Positions 1 to 9,390 of a DNA stretch of 64,000 bases are shown here, piece by piece. Position 1 is the stretch's first letter. The number at the start of each line of letters is the position of its first letter. A program made the position numbers and the translations under genes. The DNA is taken from assembly GCA_977006965.1 (NCBI GenBank), contig OZ345358.1:496001-560000 (forward strand), read 5' to 3'. The notes beneath the pieces were generated by a model. That model ran no database searches. It was not told where the DNA came from and saw only the letters and a list, made by a program, of their open reading frames with translations. This DNA is from Phymatolithon calcareum. Lineage: Eukaryota; Rhodophyta; Florideophyceae; Hapalidiales.

Positions 1-112
1 GCTGTTGTGTCATCAAATACTACTCGTATCTGTTAAATTATACTGTAGCCGTAAGGATGGAGAGTTGCTATAGGACAACTCCGAAACCTGCATTAAAGAA
101 GAAGAAGACAGA
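1..112 (+). mobile_element. LINE Y, 3' terminal fragment
   Basis: This is the 3' end of a repeat I call LINE Y. It matches the ends of two minus-strand copies at 17200-17502 and 43489-44244, sharing the stretch about cgtatctgtta, gtaaggatg and gagagtt, and ends in a purine tail of aag repeats. The 5' part lies outside the window. No protein can be assigned to this stretch. Confidence 0.6.
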
Positions 113-180
113 ATCTAGCCAAAACGTCTTGGCCCTAGGGAAGTTGCCCCAAGCGTCAGCAGATGCGTTCGTAACTTTGA
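113..180 (+). repeat. S-family repeat fragment
   Basis: A piece of the dispersed S repeat, recognised by the core ccccaagcgtcagcagatgc, which recurs on both strands across the window. The usual AT-rich end and CTT tail are missing, so the copy is broken. It directly abuts the LINE Y tail. Confidence 0.6.
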
Positions 181-978
181 CCATTTCTTGAAATCATACC
201 GCGCGCAATGCTGTAAGCTCTTATTATAATTCCCCAAACAGCTTACACGACTCCAAATCTGCGCCAAAGAGAGTCGAGATTTCTGCTTGAGAATGTTATG
301 ATAGTCGTGAGGAGTTGTGAATCGAAACTCACGAGAACCAATCGTTTGCTTACAGCGATATGCCAAATTCGCGCGCACTCGCCTACAGAATAGGAGTGTG
401 CGTCCAAATTAAACTTAAACCAATCGAAAGCGACCAGATGTGAGGCCGTCCTCGTCAAATCATATCGGAAAATATCTTTTCCCATAATATTTTTGTGCTG
501 GAAATGGCAGTTGATACCGTCCACAGAAAATGTCCGAAATCAAAATGAAAACGTAAGCGAAGGATTGTAGCGCAACGAAAAGTCTCTCAGGTGCAATGAT
601 AATTGACTAAGGGAGCTTCAATAAAACAAAAATCCATCCATCATCCATAATACTTGTATTTTTGATGCATTCATGTATTGATCTAGTCTGACAGGGTGAT
701 CGAAAATGAAGGGAACGTGAAGTATTTGAATTCTCCACTTCATTGGTCCATTCCTCAAGTTTCAAGTTGAAACTTGACTTTCAACGGCTTTGCTTGATGA
801 ACGAGAACCAACGGTTCGATATTGGTCGTGCTATCATACTTTGAGCGCCAACGGTAAACGGGTCGAAAGTTCGTCCCCGTAGGTTGTCACTTCAACGTGT
901 TGCCTCTTCGCACAGTTACCGCCGAGGCAGTAGTCAACCGTGCCATTTCGAGGGCTCATCGCGTCTTTCTTTCTCTCC
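181..978. other. Intergenic, no gene recognised
   Basis: Short open frames on both strands show no domain, repeat or codon pattern that I can support. This is the upstream region of the GH18 gene. No convincing TATA box or other regulatory site could be picked out by eye. Confidence 0.5.
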
Positions 979-2481
979 ATGGGCTATTCTTTTCAATATG
1001 AACACCTGTCGGAGTGGCGCTCTAGAGAGGAACCCTACGTCGCTAACGACTTCGTTATCTTCTCAGGCAATGTGTTCCGTGCTGCTTTTTGGGTCGCTGG
1101 GGACATTCCGCCGGATTTTAGCGATGCAAGCATAAACTCTTGGCGTCTCTTCGATGAAATCTACGACATAACTACAGAATCTCCCACGAAATTTGCAAAA
1201 GTTATAGCATATGTCCCCACATGGCGTCGCTCAGAGAACTTTGACTATGGGTTGGGCGAAATGTATGCAAACATTACGCACGCGATAATCGCCTTCCTTA
1301 TGTTTTCGGAGACTGAGCTCGGCGAATTCACACCGGAGTCTCTCGCAGATGTCTCTGCCGTGCTTCCGACAGTGCGCGACACAGCCCGCAGCTACAGCAC
1401 AAGGGTGCTTATTGCCCTAGGCGGAGCAACAGACTACGGATTTTTGGCACTCTTAGGGCGCATAGGCAATAGCCTTTCTGATTCAATGCTCTGTGCCTCG
1501 GTGCAAAAGGTCGTACAGTTCGTGGAGAACAATGCACTCGACGGCGTAGATCTCGACCTAGAAGCCTGGTGGGATAAGAAAGGCAACCCTGTGAAAGATC
1601 AGGGCGGACAAAGCTTGCAGGACCCCAAACATGTCGCAGGACAAGGACTTGCAAAGTTTGCACAGGCTTTGCGCGCAGCCATGCCCGACAAACTAATTTC
1701 CTCGGCCGTCTTTTCCACTTCCTGGTACGGCAACAACTACCCTCTCATTAACGTCTTCGACTGGGTGGGAATCATGACATATGATCTAACCGGCTCCTGG
1801 AACAGCAGTCCAGTTGGTCCACATGCTTCGCTGTACAAAATTCGAGACCAACAGAAGTATATTGACGAGCAGCATGGAGAGTGGCCACATGCTAATGCCG
1901 AGCGACCGTCTGAGAACCCCATGAGAGACAACCCTGTTCTTTCCGTCGAAGACTCTGTCTGGTATTGGTCTAATCCATTCTTTCTGAATTGGCAGGGCGA
2001 GGGACGGAAGCACGACCGCTCAAAGCTAGCAATTGGAGTGCCTATCTACGGATATGACTTTGCCGAGGCGAAAAATCAGATCGATACCAGAGGAAGAAAT
2101 GCCCCGCCCGGTTACAAGACGATCCGCTACAAAGAGATCCTAGACTCATTCCCTGACGCCTATCAGGCTGAGAACGGCAATGTGAAAGTGCGCGGCTCAA
2201 CTACTTCCCCAAGTTTTGCAGGCGGCGGCTCATACATGTTCCAAACGAACCTTTATTTTGATACTCCGGCAATGGCTGCTGAGAAAATTAAGTTTGCCAA
2301 GCGGTTAGGGCTTCAGGGCGTCATAATTTGGGAACTATCGAACGACATGTGGAAGGACCATCGAGGCATAATTAAGGAGGTGTATCGCAACTCTGGAAAT
2401 CCGAAAAAGGACCTCGCCAAGTTCCACCAGTTGTCGACAAACACAGACACTGATCCCGCGAATTCAAATGACCCAACTTGA
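979..2481 (+). CDS. GH18-family glycoside hydrolase (chitinase-like)
   Basis: A 500-residue protein read from the first ATG after an in-frame stop at 931. An in-frame GTG at 940 is unlikely in a eukaryote. The order of GH18 barrel strands is visible: KVIAYVPTW from residue 74, the GG strand ALGGATDYG, the catalytic motif DGVDLDLE at 188-195 with acid/base Glu195, TYDLTGSW around Tyr268, LAIGVPIYGYDF, and IIWELSND with Trp451. GH18 enzymes cleave beta-1,4-N-acetylglucosamine links in chitin or related glycans by substrate-assisted catalysis; all key residues are present, so activity is likely. No clear signal peptide or chitin-binding module is seen; the first 70 residues are unlike the family and may be a lineage-specific lead or a missed upstream exon. 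The gene stands alone, with no intron needed. The exact substrate cannot be told. Confidence 0.9.
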   Translation: MGYSFQYEHLSEWRSREEPYVANDFVIFSGNVFRAAFWVAGDIPPDFSDASINSWRLFDEIYDITTESPTKFAKVIAYVPTWRRSENFDYGLGEMYANITHAIIAFLMFSETELGEFTPESLADVSAVLPTVRDTARSYSTRVLIALGGATDYGFLALLGRIGNSLSDSMLCASVQKVVQFVENNALDGVDLDLEAWWDKKGNPVKDQGGQSLQDPKHVAGQGLAKFAQALRAAMPDKLISSAVFSTSWYGNNYPLINVFDWVGIMTYDLTGSWNSSPVGPHASLYKIRDQQKYIDEQHGEWPHANAERPSENPMRDNPVLSVEDSVWYWSNPFFLNWQGEGRKHDRSKLAIGVPIYGYDFAEAKNQIDTRGRNAPPGYKTIRYKEILDSFPDAYQAENGNVKVRGSTTSPSFAGGGSYMFQTNLYFDTPAMAAEKIKFAKRLGLQGVIIWELSNDMWKDHRGIIKEVYRNSGNPKKDLAKFHQLSTNTDTDPANSNDPT

Positions 2482-4009
2482 AGCGGGAAGGTCGAATACA
2501 ACTATGAAGCATGTTATGCTTACGATATGTTTCCTACAGATGTGCGAGATAATTCGTGTACAGTCGATCGTCGATTTTTGAATAATCTATTTTTGAATAG
2601 CCTCGATTTTTTGAATACAGAAGGCCTGTCCCAAGTCGGTTTCTCATTAAATTTTAAAGAAAATAAAGGACTACTCGAATGTGTAATCTGAACTGATAGC
2701 TTCGAACCGAAAGGCTGTTTTTTTATTATGTTTTGGCTTCCTGTATTCAACATCTACTATTGGGGATTCTCTATGAGAGAAGTCCCTTGGGCAGCTTAAA
2801 GTACGTGAACAATTGCGATGTTCAGCACAGCGAGGAAATGCTCAATGACGCTGTTCCGACTACAAATATCGTCTAGATTCCCGATGTGGTACACTACTGT
2901 CGTGTATACAACGCGAGCGCTTGATTGCAACAGAAAGAGGAGCAGCAGCTGCACCGCGGACCCCAGCCGCTACTTTACTTAACTCTTCAACCTTTTTCGC
3001 CAAACAGACAAGACAACTCGATTAACACCTTTTCACAACATCCGACCAGCTCAGATCGATAAAACACAGCAAGCACAAACGACCAGCACAGATCGATACC
3101 CCTCTTCCCCTGCCACTACTTGCAGTATCCAAACTGAGCACAGGGAACTCGTGATAATACATTCTCCGCAGGAGTAAAAGGTGACCATATTTATGTTTAG
3201 GTGGTCGCTGCAACATTGTAACGTTCACTTGCAGTTCACTGCGCTAGAGTCTGATAACTAACCGTTAACTACGTATTTGCTTTTTGCTCACTATTAGTCA
3301 TCAAGTGAACTCATATTGACAACGACCAACACTAGTCTATTTATTTCACAGACAGTACACCACTACGGACACACTCTCTGTAGTTAGACTGCTTAAGCAA
3401 GATAGCCCGCTTCAGGAGAGGGAACCAAGAAGCAACAACTAAACACGGCCCAAGAATCAAAGCAACACGATGCTTCCTTCGAAACGCCGGTCACAGTCGT
3501 TCTAACTTGTCTCGACCACGCACCTTACCAGAGCAGCGCCAATCATGACCGCGGACCACACCCTGGGAGCAATTCTTGCCTTGCTCGCGAAACCAAACAA
3601 GAACGGCTCTGTGGTCGACAGCGTCGCGGCACAGTGGCTCCTCTAGTCTCTGGCAGGGCATGCCCCGAGACTGTACATGCCGTGTTCGTCGCGGAAGCAT
3701 CGAAGATTTCAAGCCAGAAGAAAAAGAAATCGAGGGTCTCAACTAGTGCGCTGGTCCGCGGAACAGAATTGCACGGCTTTCACGGCTGGCGACGAGAAAC
3801 GGACTCTGGTGTCGGCGCCGTTTTTAAAAAATCATGGTGATGTTGGAAAGTGCTCTACAGGAGTGACTTTTAATACAAATCTACTTATCTTCTTCTTCAA
3901 CAGGAGTGACTTGATGATAAGTACAGCTGCAGTGTTTATTGTACACCTCAAACACGTACTCCGCTGAGCACACGCGACCGCGAAACGGGCAAGGACAGAA
4001 AGCATCCCT
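2482..4009. other. Intergenic, no gene recognised
   Basis: About 1.5 kb between GH18 and the LysM gene. It holds only short frames. A weak direct repeat of the form cgaccagc-cagatcgata occurs near 3041 and 3079. A 33-codon frame starting at 3552 has no recognisable domain. Nothing else can be supported. Confidence 0.5.
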
Positions 4010-4690
4010 CTATGATTTTGGCACACGAATGCTCTGACCGGGAAAGATACAGTTTGGGTCTTCGAGGACGCCGCGATTGGCTTCGAAGATCCTCATGTAC
4101 GCCATCGGGTTGTTATACACGCGTTGGGCAATTGTGCACAAAGTGTCTCCTGGTTGCACTTCGTAGACGTCATAGACGTTCACAGCATCTTCTGGGATAG
4201 CCGTTCGGGCAACCGGCGAGATCGAGACGGACGTGGATTGTACCGTCACTAGCACATACATGTTCACGAGGTCTTCTACGGTCTTGTCTGCTTCACTGAG
4301 CGCCGCGGTTAGCTTATCGATTTCATCGGTCCCATTTCTCGAAAGAAAGGCAACCGTCTTCGACTTCAGACGTGACGCTCCACTCGCACCGTTGTTTCCG
4401 AGAAACGATGCATCAAAGAGTCTTACCCGATCATGGCAGTCTTTCGCAATCTTGGCGAGTCCTTCGAAGCGCTCCTTGTGCAGGTCGACAAGCTCCGAAT
4501 GTGACTCAGACAGGGTAGAGTTGACCTCCTTTTGCAGAACAGCAAGCGCTTTCTGGATTCTTAATGTCTTCTCTTCCAGGTTGGTGAACTTGTCACGCAA
4601 TTCTTTGGACCTTTGCATGCGGCTTTTAAGATCACTGATGATCTTCGAGGTCAAGTCAAAAAGGCTGATGGCCAAACCAGTGCCTTCCAT
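4010..4690 (-). CDS. LysM-domain protein with helical N-terminal region
   Basis: A 226-residue protein starting at an ATG at 4690. Residues 1 to about 150 look alpha-helical, with charged coiled-coil-like stretches (KELRDKFTNLEEKTLRIQKA) and no signal peptide, so a cytoplasmic location is more likely than secretion. Residues 176-226 form one LysM domain: YEVQPGDTLCTIAQRVYNNP leads to an IFEAN segment and ends in PGQSIRVP. This resembles the YgaU-type LysM of bacterial cytoplasmic proteins more than secreted chitin-binding LysM effectors. LysM domains bind N-acetylglucosamine-containing glycans or act as protein modules; the ligand here is unknown. A broken second copy lies at 44300-44945. Upstream (4848-4976) is a hairpin-rich tract conserved with that copy. 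Confidence 0.8.
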   Translation of the reverse strand: MEGTGLAISLFDLTSKIISDLKSRMQRSKELRDKFTNLEEKTLRIQKALAVLQKEVNSTLSESHSELVDLHKERFEGLAKIAKDCHDRVRLFDASFLGNNGASGASRLKSKTVAFLSRNGTDEIDKLTAALSEADKTVEDLVNMYVLVTVQSTSVSISPVARTAIPEDAVNVYDVYEVQPGDTLCTIAQRVYNNPMAYMRIFEANRGVLEDPNCIFPGQSIRVPKS

Positions 4691-4847
4691 GGTTAAGGGC
4701 GAGAAAAAGCAGACTGCTGGAACGGTTTCGTGGAAACATCATGATTGTTTCGTTTGTTATCACCCGGCTCTTAAGGCGTGCTGGACCGATTATGTCCCGA
4801 AGAGCTCCAGAAGGAATCTGAAATGGCCCGAAGTGTCATCATTTTGA

Positions 4848-4928
4848 GGAATAATTTGGGCACTTTTCACTCCTTCGGGAGACATATCCCATGTCTCCTG
4901 CCGGGGTAAAAAGTGTCCAAATTATTCC
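4848..4928. repeat. Nested hairpin upstream of LysM gene
   Basis: A 23-base arm at 4848-4870 pairs with 4906-4928 with few mismatches. Inside the loop, ggagacat (4878-4885) pairs with atgtctcc (4891-4898). The word gacatatccca recurs at 4881 and 4952, and a smaller ccagcgg/ccgctgg pair spans 4942-4976. It lies 160-290 bases upstream of the LysM start and is repeated before the pseudogene copy at 45093-45173. Confidence 0.75.
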
Positions 4929-5119
4929 CCGAAATATTATTCCAGCGGTGTGACATATCCCAATACTCCCCGCTGGCAACTCCCAGGCGGGTGACATTTC
5001 CTTCAGGGCCCTCGGGACTAAAATCCCTCCTTTGTGATTTCTAATTATGTCCGGTGTCGGGCAATATCCTATACATGTTAGGTGCGAATTGGCCTACTCC
5101 ATTTGTCGTAACAAACGTG

Positions 5120-5157
5120 CACGATGCGCTGGAATTTTTTTGTTCCAGGGCATCGTA
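5120..5157. repeat. Short hairpin with GCGCTGGA arms
   Basis: acgatgcgctggaa at about 5120-5133 pairs, with one or two mismatches, with ttccagggcatcgt at 5144-5157 across a T-rich loop. The arm sequence is shared with the longer hairpin immediately downstream. Confidence 0.7.
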
Positions 5158-5165
5158 TTCGACTG

Positions 5166-5305
5166 CAACAAGGCGTTGCAGTCTCGAGCAGAAAGGGAAA
5201 GCGATGCGCTGGATCCAAGCGTACACGAATACACATAGTTTCTAATTAAATATTGTATCCAGCGCATCGCTTTCCCTTTCCACTCGAGACTGCAACGCCT
5301 TGTTG
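5166..5305. repeat. Long inverted repeat, 49-base arms
   Basis: The arm 5166-5214 is the reverse complement of 5257-5305 with two mismatches over 49 bases, around a 42-base AT-rich loop. Transcription from either strand would give a long stem. It lies between the LysM upstream region and a LINE A insertion. No terminal motif of a known MITE is evident. Confidence 0.85.
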
Positions 5306-5391
5306 CCGTAGAATTATTTTCCTACGCGTAATTTGGGGAACTCTAGACAAATCCGTTCCCTAAATTAAAATAGAAATCAGAGATTCTTAAG

Positions 5392-7938
5392 TTTTTTTTT
5401 TCCTTTCAAGTTTATTTAAAAGCCCCACAGACTTCCGAAGATATGGGCAAGGCTTCCTCTGATGCTACCTACCTTTGTGTAGCTCACAAAACGTCCACCA
5501 GAATGGCGGACGGGAAAACTCAGGACTCAAAGTAGTCCTATTTCAGTCCTCTACGGGATTGTTGGTGCTTGGTCTCGACCACTTTTTGTCTTGCCTTCTG
5601 CGGATTAATACAAGCCTTCTTCGGTCTCCATGCGTTCTATGAGTGTCTTGCTAAATAGTAAGAGCTCATCCAGCGCCTTTTCTGTTTCCAGTCGTTTTTC
5701 TCCTTCAAGTTCGTACCCTGCTAACGTGCGTTCAAGGGTTTCCATATGCTCTCTGGCTCTGGTGCCGAATTCTTCAGTCATACTTGTTGTTGACACCTGT
5801 GGGAATCTGCCGCAGGCATACTGCAGCGCTAGTTGTCTGTGCTTCACCTTGGGGAACTTGAGGATTGCCGGCAATTCTCTTGTCTTGTCGTACGGTATCT
5901 TTCTTTTCCGCTTCGATTCTAGGCGATCTCCTTCCATTTCCAGAAATTTCGATCGAAGTGTTTGCGACGATTGGTTCGTTTGGATATGCTTTACAGCTTC
6001 ACCGAACGGCTCTCTGGTCTCCATCGCGGCGATATCTTTCCTCGTGTACTGCCATTCATGGTTGTTTCTTCTTTCGGGCACTTTTTTTGAATACACACGT
6101 TCTTTCGCCTTGTTCCTTCTCAGCATTTTGAAGGCCAAGATTTCTCGTCGATGTGCGGCCGCCTGGATCCGGCACAGGAGACGGAGCCTATCCGTCCTTC
6201 CTCGGGCCAGTGGCCCGAATACTTGATTGAAGAATGTTGCTTCTACTTCCTTGACGGCATTTTGTACGTCTTCTGTCCAGGGCGTTAAGTGCATTGCGTA
6301 CTCCCAGCGTGGCTGTACTAGCGCCTTGTATATCTGAATACACTTCTGTATACTCAGCCCTTTCTTGAACACTCCCAGTGTACGCAACTCGTACACGGCC
6401 GTCCTTGCTTTCTTTAGTCGTTGCATCATTAACGTATCTGTGACTCCTCCGGGGTCTATGGATACTCCAAGGTACGTGACCTCCGGAACTTGTGCTAGTA
6501 CCTTGTTCGCTAGCTTGAATGTCTTGCCCAATGTTTCCTCTGATTCGAGGACTTCGCTTTTCCCTTGTTTAGTGTTCCAAGTCATATCTCGCTCTTGTGC
6601 CCATTGGGTAGCTATATCCAATAGTCCTTGCAGTGCAGCGGGTGATTTCGCAGAGAGAAGAACATCGTCTGCGAAGAGGATAGCCGGTACTTCAGCCCAG
6701 GTTTTTGATGCCCGGCTCATTCGCTCGGCGAATTCATCCATGAAGATGTTGTAGAGGCTTGGACTGAGAGGGGACCCTTGTGGGACCCCCCTGTCCACTA
6801 GAAACCAGTTCCTGTTCGCATCACCAATTGTTGCTACCCAGGATGGTGTCAAGAACGCCTCGGCCATTGCGCAGATCTCCTTGGGCAGTATTTGTCTCAT
6901 TCTGTTCACCAAGTGTACTCTCGGTACTGTGTCGTAGGCAGCCTTAAGGTCCAATACTGCTACACATCTCTGATCCTCTTTTAGTAGCTCAGTAGCTCTT
7001 AGGATGGCCAGTTCAGTGCTCTTCCCCTTTTGGAACCCAAGCTGATACCAGTGGTTTGAGTATACTGTGCGCAGCTTCATATCAATCGCTGTCTCAATAA
7101 TTTTCCTTGCGTGGCTCAGCAAGGAAATCGGTCGGTAGTTTCCGGGGTCCTCGTGTGCCCCCTTCTTGTGTATTGGGACGAGGAGCGCTTTCTGCCAGTG
7201 CAGAGGCGTGTCTCCACATCTCCCGCAGGCCTCCCACAAGGCTGTAAGCACTTCGGCATTGAGCGATATATCGACTTTTAGCATTTCAGCCTTCACCTCG
7301 TCTAAGCCTGATGCCTTTCCGTTTGGTGCTTTACGGATAGCCGCTTCAATTTTTGTCCTCATGTCCTCTGTGCAGGAGAATTTTCTTAGTCCGGGTTGCC
7401 ACTTTTCGGTGCTATGGCATGTCGCTGAGATATGGGCTGAGAATTTAGCGCAATTCATGGGGCTTCCTGTCATCTCGTTTCTTAGCTTTCTTCTTCGAAT
7501 TTTCTTTTTCATCTTGGCAAGTTGCTTCAAAGCCGTTGGTCCATCCTTCTCCTCCAGCTCGGCGATGTATTCTTGATACTGCTCTTTCTTCTTCTTGTTC
7601 ACCAAGGTTCTGATTTGGTACTTACACTCGTGGTAACGACCCCAGTCTTCCGGTGCTTGGGATGATCTGGCTTTCCGGTAAAGTTTCTTTCGCTTCAGTG
7701 CCATTTTGTCGAGCTCTGTATTCCAAAATGACTTATAGCGTGCCGGTGTGCGTTTTCTAGTTCTCCACGGATCACACCAGGTTTTAACAAGTCGCTTGTA
7801 CCCCTGGTGTAGATCTCTTACATTGCTGCACTTTTTGAGGTCTTCGATGACTCCGGGAATGCCTTCTTGGTACTTACGAAGCGCGATTTCTTTCTTGGAT
7901 TCTTTTCTTGACTTTCCTCCGAGGTCCAAAATCTCTCT
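5392..7938 (-). mobile_element. LINE A copy A1, 5'-truncated non-LTR retrotransposon
   Basis: The element is bounded by a 13-bp target-site duplication, agagattcttaag, at 5379-5391 and 7939-7951. On the minus strand it ends with an AATAAA-like 3' region and a poly(A) tail (plus-strand T run from 5392). The endonuclease part is missing, so truncation occurred during target-primed reverse transcription. It is the most complete LINE A in the window; shorter copies lie at 15957-19961, 25989-26989, 31198-31486, 31853-32071 and 37558-39306. Confidence 0.9.
5605..7938 (-). CDS. LINE A ORF2 fragment: reverse transcriptase and C-terminal region
   Basis: One open frame of about 778 codons inside the element; the frame runs a further 44 codons into flanking DNA at its 5' side and has no ATG of its own. 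The order of domains is a basic linker, then reverse transcriptase with NYRPISLLS, AVLDLKAAYDTVP, RGVPQGSPLSPSLYN, the catalytic LFADDVLL and the thumb motif TYLGVSID, then a long C-terminal region. That region has no RNase H and no CCHC finger. It carries LPAILKF and YACGRFPQVST and ends in a charged, probably helical stretch. The frame has no stop, so insertion looks recent, but the lack of an endonuclease makes it non-autonomous. Confidence 0.88.
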   Translation of the reverse strand, partial: REILDLGGKSRKESKKEIALRKYQEGIPGVIEDLKKCSNVRDLHQGYKRLVKTWCDPWRTRKRTPARYKSFWNTELDKMALKRKKLYRKARSSQAPEDWGRYHECKYQIRTLVNKKKKEQYQEYIAELEEKDGPTALKQLAKMKKKIRRRKLRNEMTGSPMNCAKFSAHISATCHSTEKWQPGLRKFSCTEDMRTKIEAAIRKAPNGKASGLDEVKAEMLKVDISLNAEVLTALWEACGRCGDTPLHWQKALLVPIHKKGAHEDPGNYRPISLLSHARKIIETAIDMKLRTVYSNHWYQLGFQKGKSTELAILRATELLKEDQRCVAVLDLKAAYDTVPRVHLVNRMRQILPKEICAMAEAFLTPSWVATIGDANRNWFLVDRGVPQGSPLSPSLYNIFMDEFAERMSRASKTWAEVPAILFADDVLLSAKSPAALQGLLDIATQWAQERDMTWNTKQGKSEVLESEETLGKTFKLANKVLAQVPEVTYLGVSIDPGGVTDTLMMQRLKKARTAVYELRTLGVFKKGLSIQKCIQIYKALVQPRWEYAMHLTPWTEDVQNAVKEVEATFFNQVFGPLARGRTDRLRLLCRIQAAAHRREILAFKMLRRNKAKERVYSKKVPERRNNHEWQYTRKDIAAMETREPFGEAVKHIQTNQSSQTLRSKFLEMEGDRLESKRKRKIPYDKTRELPAILKFPKVKHRQLALQYACGRFPQVSTTSMTEEFGTRAREHMETLERTLAGYELEGEKRLETEKALDELLLFSKTLIERMETEEGLY

Positions 7939-8054
7939 AGAGATTCTTAAGTGCTCTGGACCAGATTTTCGCGCTGAATCGATTACTGCTATTAGTTTTA
8001 GGATGTGGACACAGGGGGTTGCGGGAAACTTCGAAAGTCCGAATACAGTATACT

Positions 8055-9390
8055 GTATGGAAAACGGCATTGAAACTTTCCAAATGCAATGGCGGTGTAA
8101 ACAATGTAACGTACGATAGCGATATCAGACTGGACATTCAAGTATCATAGCATTCTGTAACATGGATCTCGCCATACTGTACGAGTACAGTAGAATTCAT
8201 ATACTGCACTTAGCGGCGATCGAGGCATGATTGGCGTTGTGTGACTTCATTCAACCGCAGTGCACCATGTGTATAATATCATGCCAGCAACTTATACACT
8301 AAGATTGCCTACACCGCCAAGTGTCAGTGCAGCTCACATTCTAGCCGAACATTTGGCTGCTTTGCGATAGACTTACAAGATGGGCCAACTTTAAGGAACG
8401 AAGATGAAGGTTTTTTTACCTTAGCCAAGCCCGCAAAGGCCGAATCCTTTCACAGGAGCGCTCTGTCCACAATCCGACAAAAAATTTGGCACGATTTCTA
8501 ATTGTCACCAGAAAAACCAAAAGGGTTCTCGTATTCAGGTTTCCTCGAAATTTCTGGACTTCTCGAGAATGCGCAGCACTCTAACTGCAGGTACCAACTC
8601 CGCAGCGGAGGTACGAAACGAAACATTTTTATGTCATTGTAGGTGACAAGTCCATTTTCAGTGCTATGTTTGAATGCCTAATGACTTTTGCTAGAATGCG
8701 TTTTTAACTTCCAATGGCGCTCATACTCGTATCCGACCGCTCGAGGAACAGAAGAAGAAGAAAGGTAGATTTTTATTTAAAAGTTACCAACGCATCTGCT
8801 GACGCTTGGGGCAACTTTCCTAGTGCCAAGAGGTTTTATCTAGATTCTGTCTAGGGAAAAGTTTCTTATTTGTTGGTGTAACACGATTCCTGCTCGCGGA
8901 ACATGAAATGCCTCATAACGTTAATAGTTGACGTTGAATTCCTGAAAATGACAAGCATAGTGGTTGCAGAGCTGCCGGCTCCATTCGAGACACCTGAAGG
9001 TAATCTGAGTCCTCGTTTGTGGTGGTTGGCGACGGAAACATCGTGACGGCATACTTTCCAATTTATTTTCTGTTACATTTTCAACGAGCACAAATCCAGA
9101 TCTTTCCATTGGTACAGTTTTCGCTTCGACTGCAGGCATTCTTCGACTCTTCCGAAATTTAAGAATATGGACTGCTAATACTTGCCTGAATTTTGAGCGT
9201 CAATCCGAAAAAAGCCGCTTCCGTCAATGTGTTCCAGTACGCACAATGCATGCGAATTTATGTGCTGATTCACCAGGCGCAACACGGTAACCTACGTTAG
9301 GTGTGAATACTCCCCTTGATTGTGGACAATCCGTGCAATGTTAAATAGACATCTTTCCACACAGGAACCACAGTCAGGGTTCGTTGGGCT
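8055..9390. other. Noncoding P450-upstream block, unit 1
   Basis: No gene seen. The block matches 24675-25274 and 26990-27575 of unit 2, interrupted there by younger insertions. It contains a minus-strand S repeat at 8751-8890. Confidence 0.7.
8751..8890 (-). repeat. S-family repeat copy S2
   Basis: On the minus strand it runs from about gtgttacacc through the ccccaagcgtcagcagatgc core to an AAATAAAAA end and a CTT-repeat tail (plus-strand gaagaagaagaa at 8750). The same copy sits at 26990-27130 in unit 2, so it predates the duplication. Confidence 0.75.

Noticed and set aside
940-978. GTG start for the GH18 gene
   Set aside because: An in-frame stop at 931 precedes it and a eukaryote would use the ATG at 979; the extra 13 residues add no clear signal peptide.
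3552-3653. 33-codon frame as a small gene
   Set aside because: No domain, no second copy and no supporting context.
4233-4847. Long plus-strand frame opposite the LysM gene
   Set aside because: It mirrors the minus-strand coding frame, recurs over the pseudogene copy for the same reason and has no recognisable domain.
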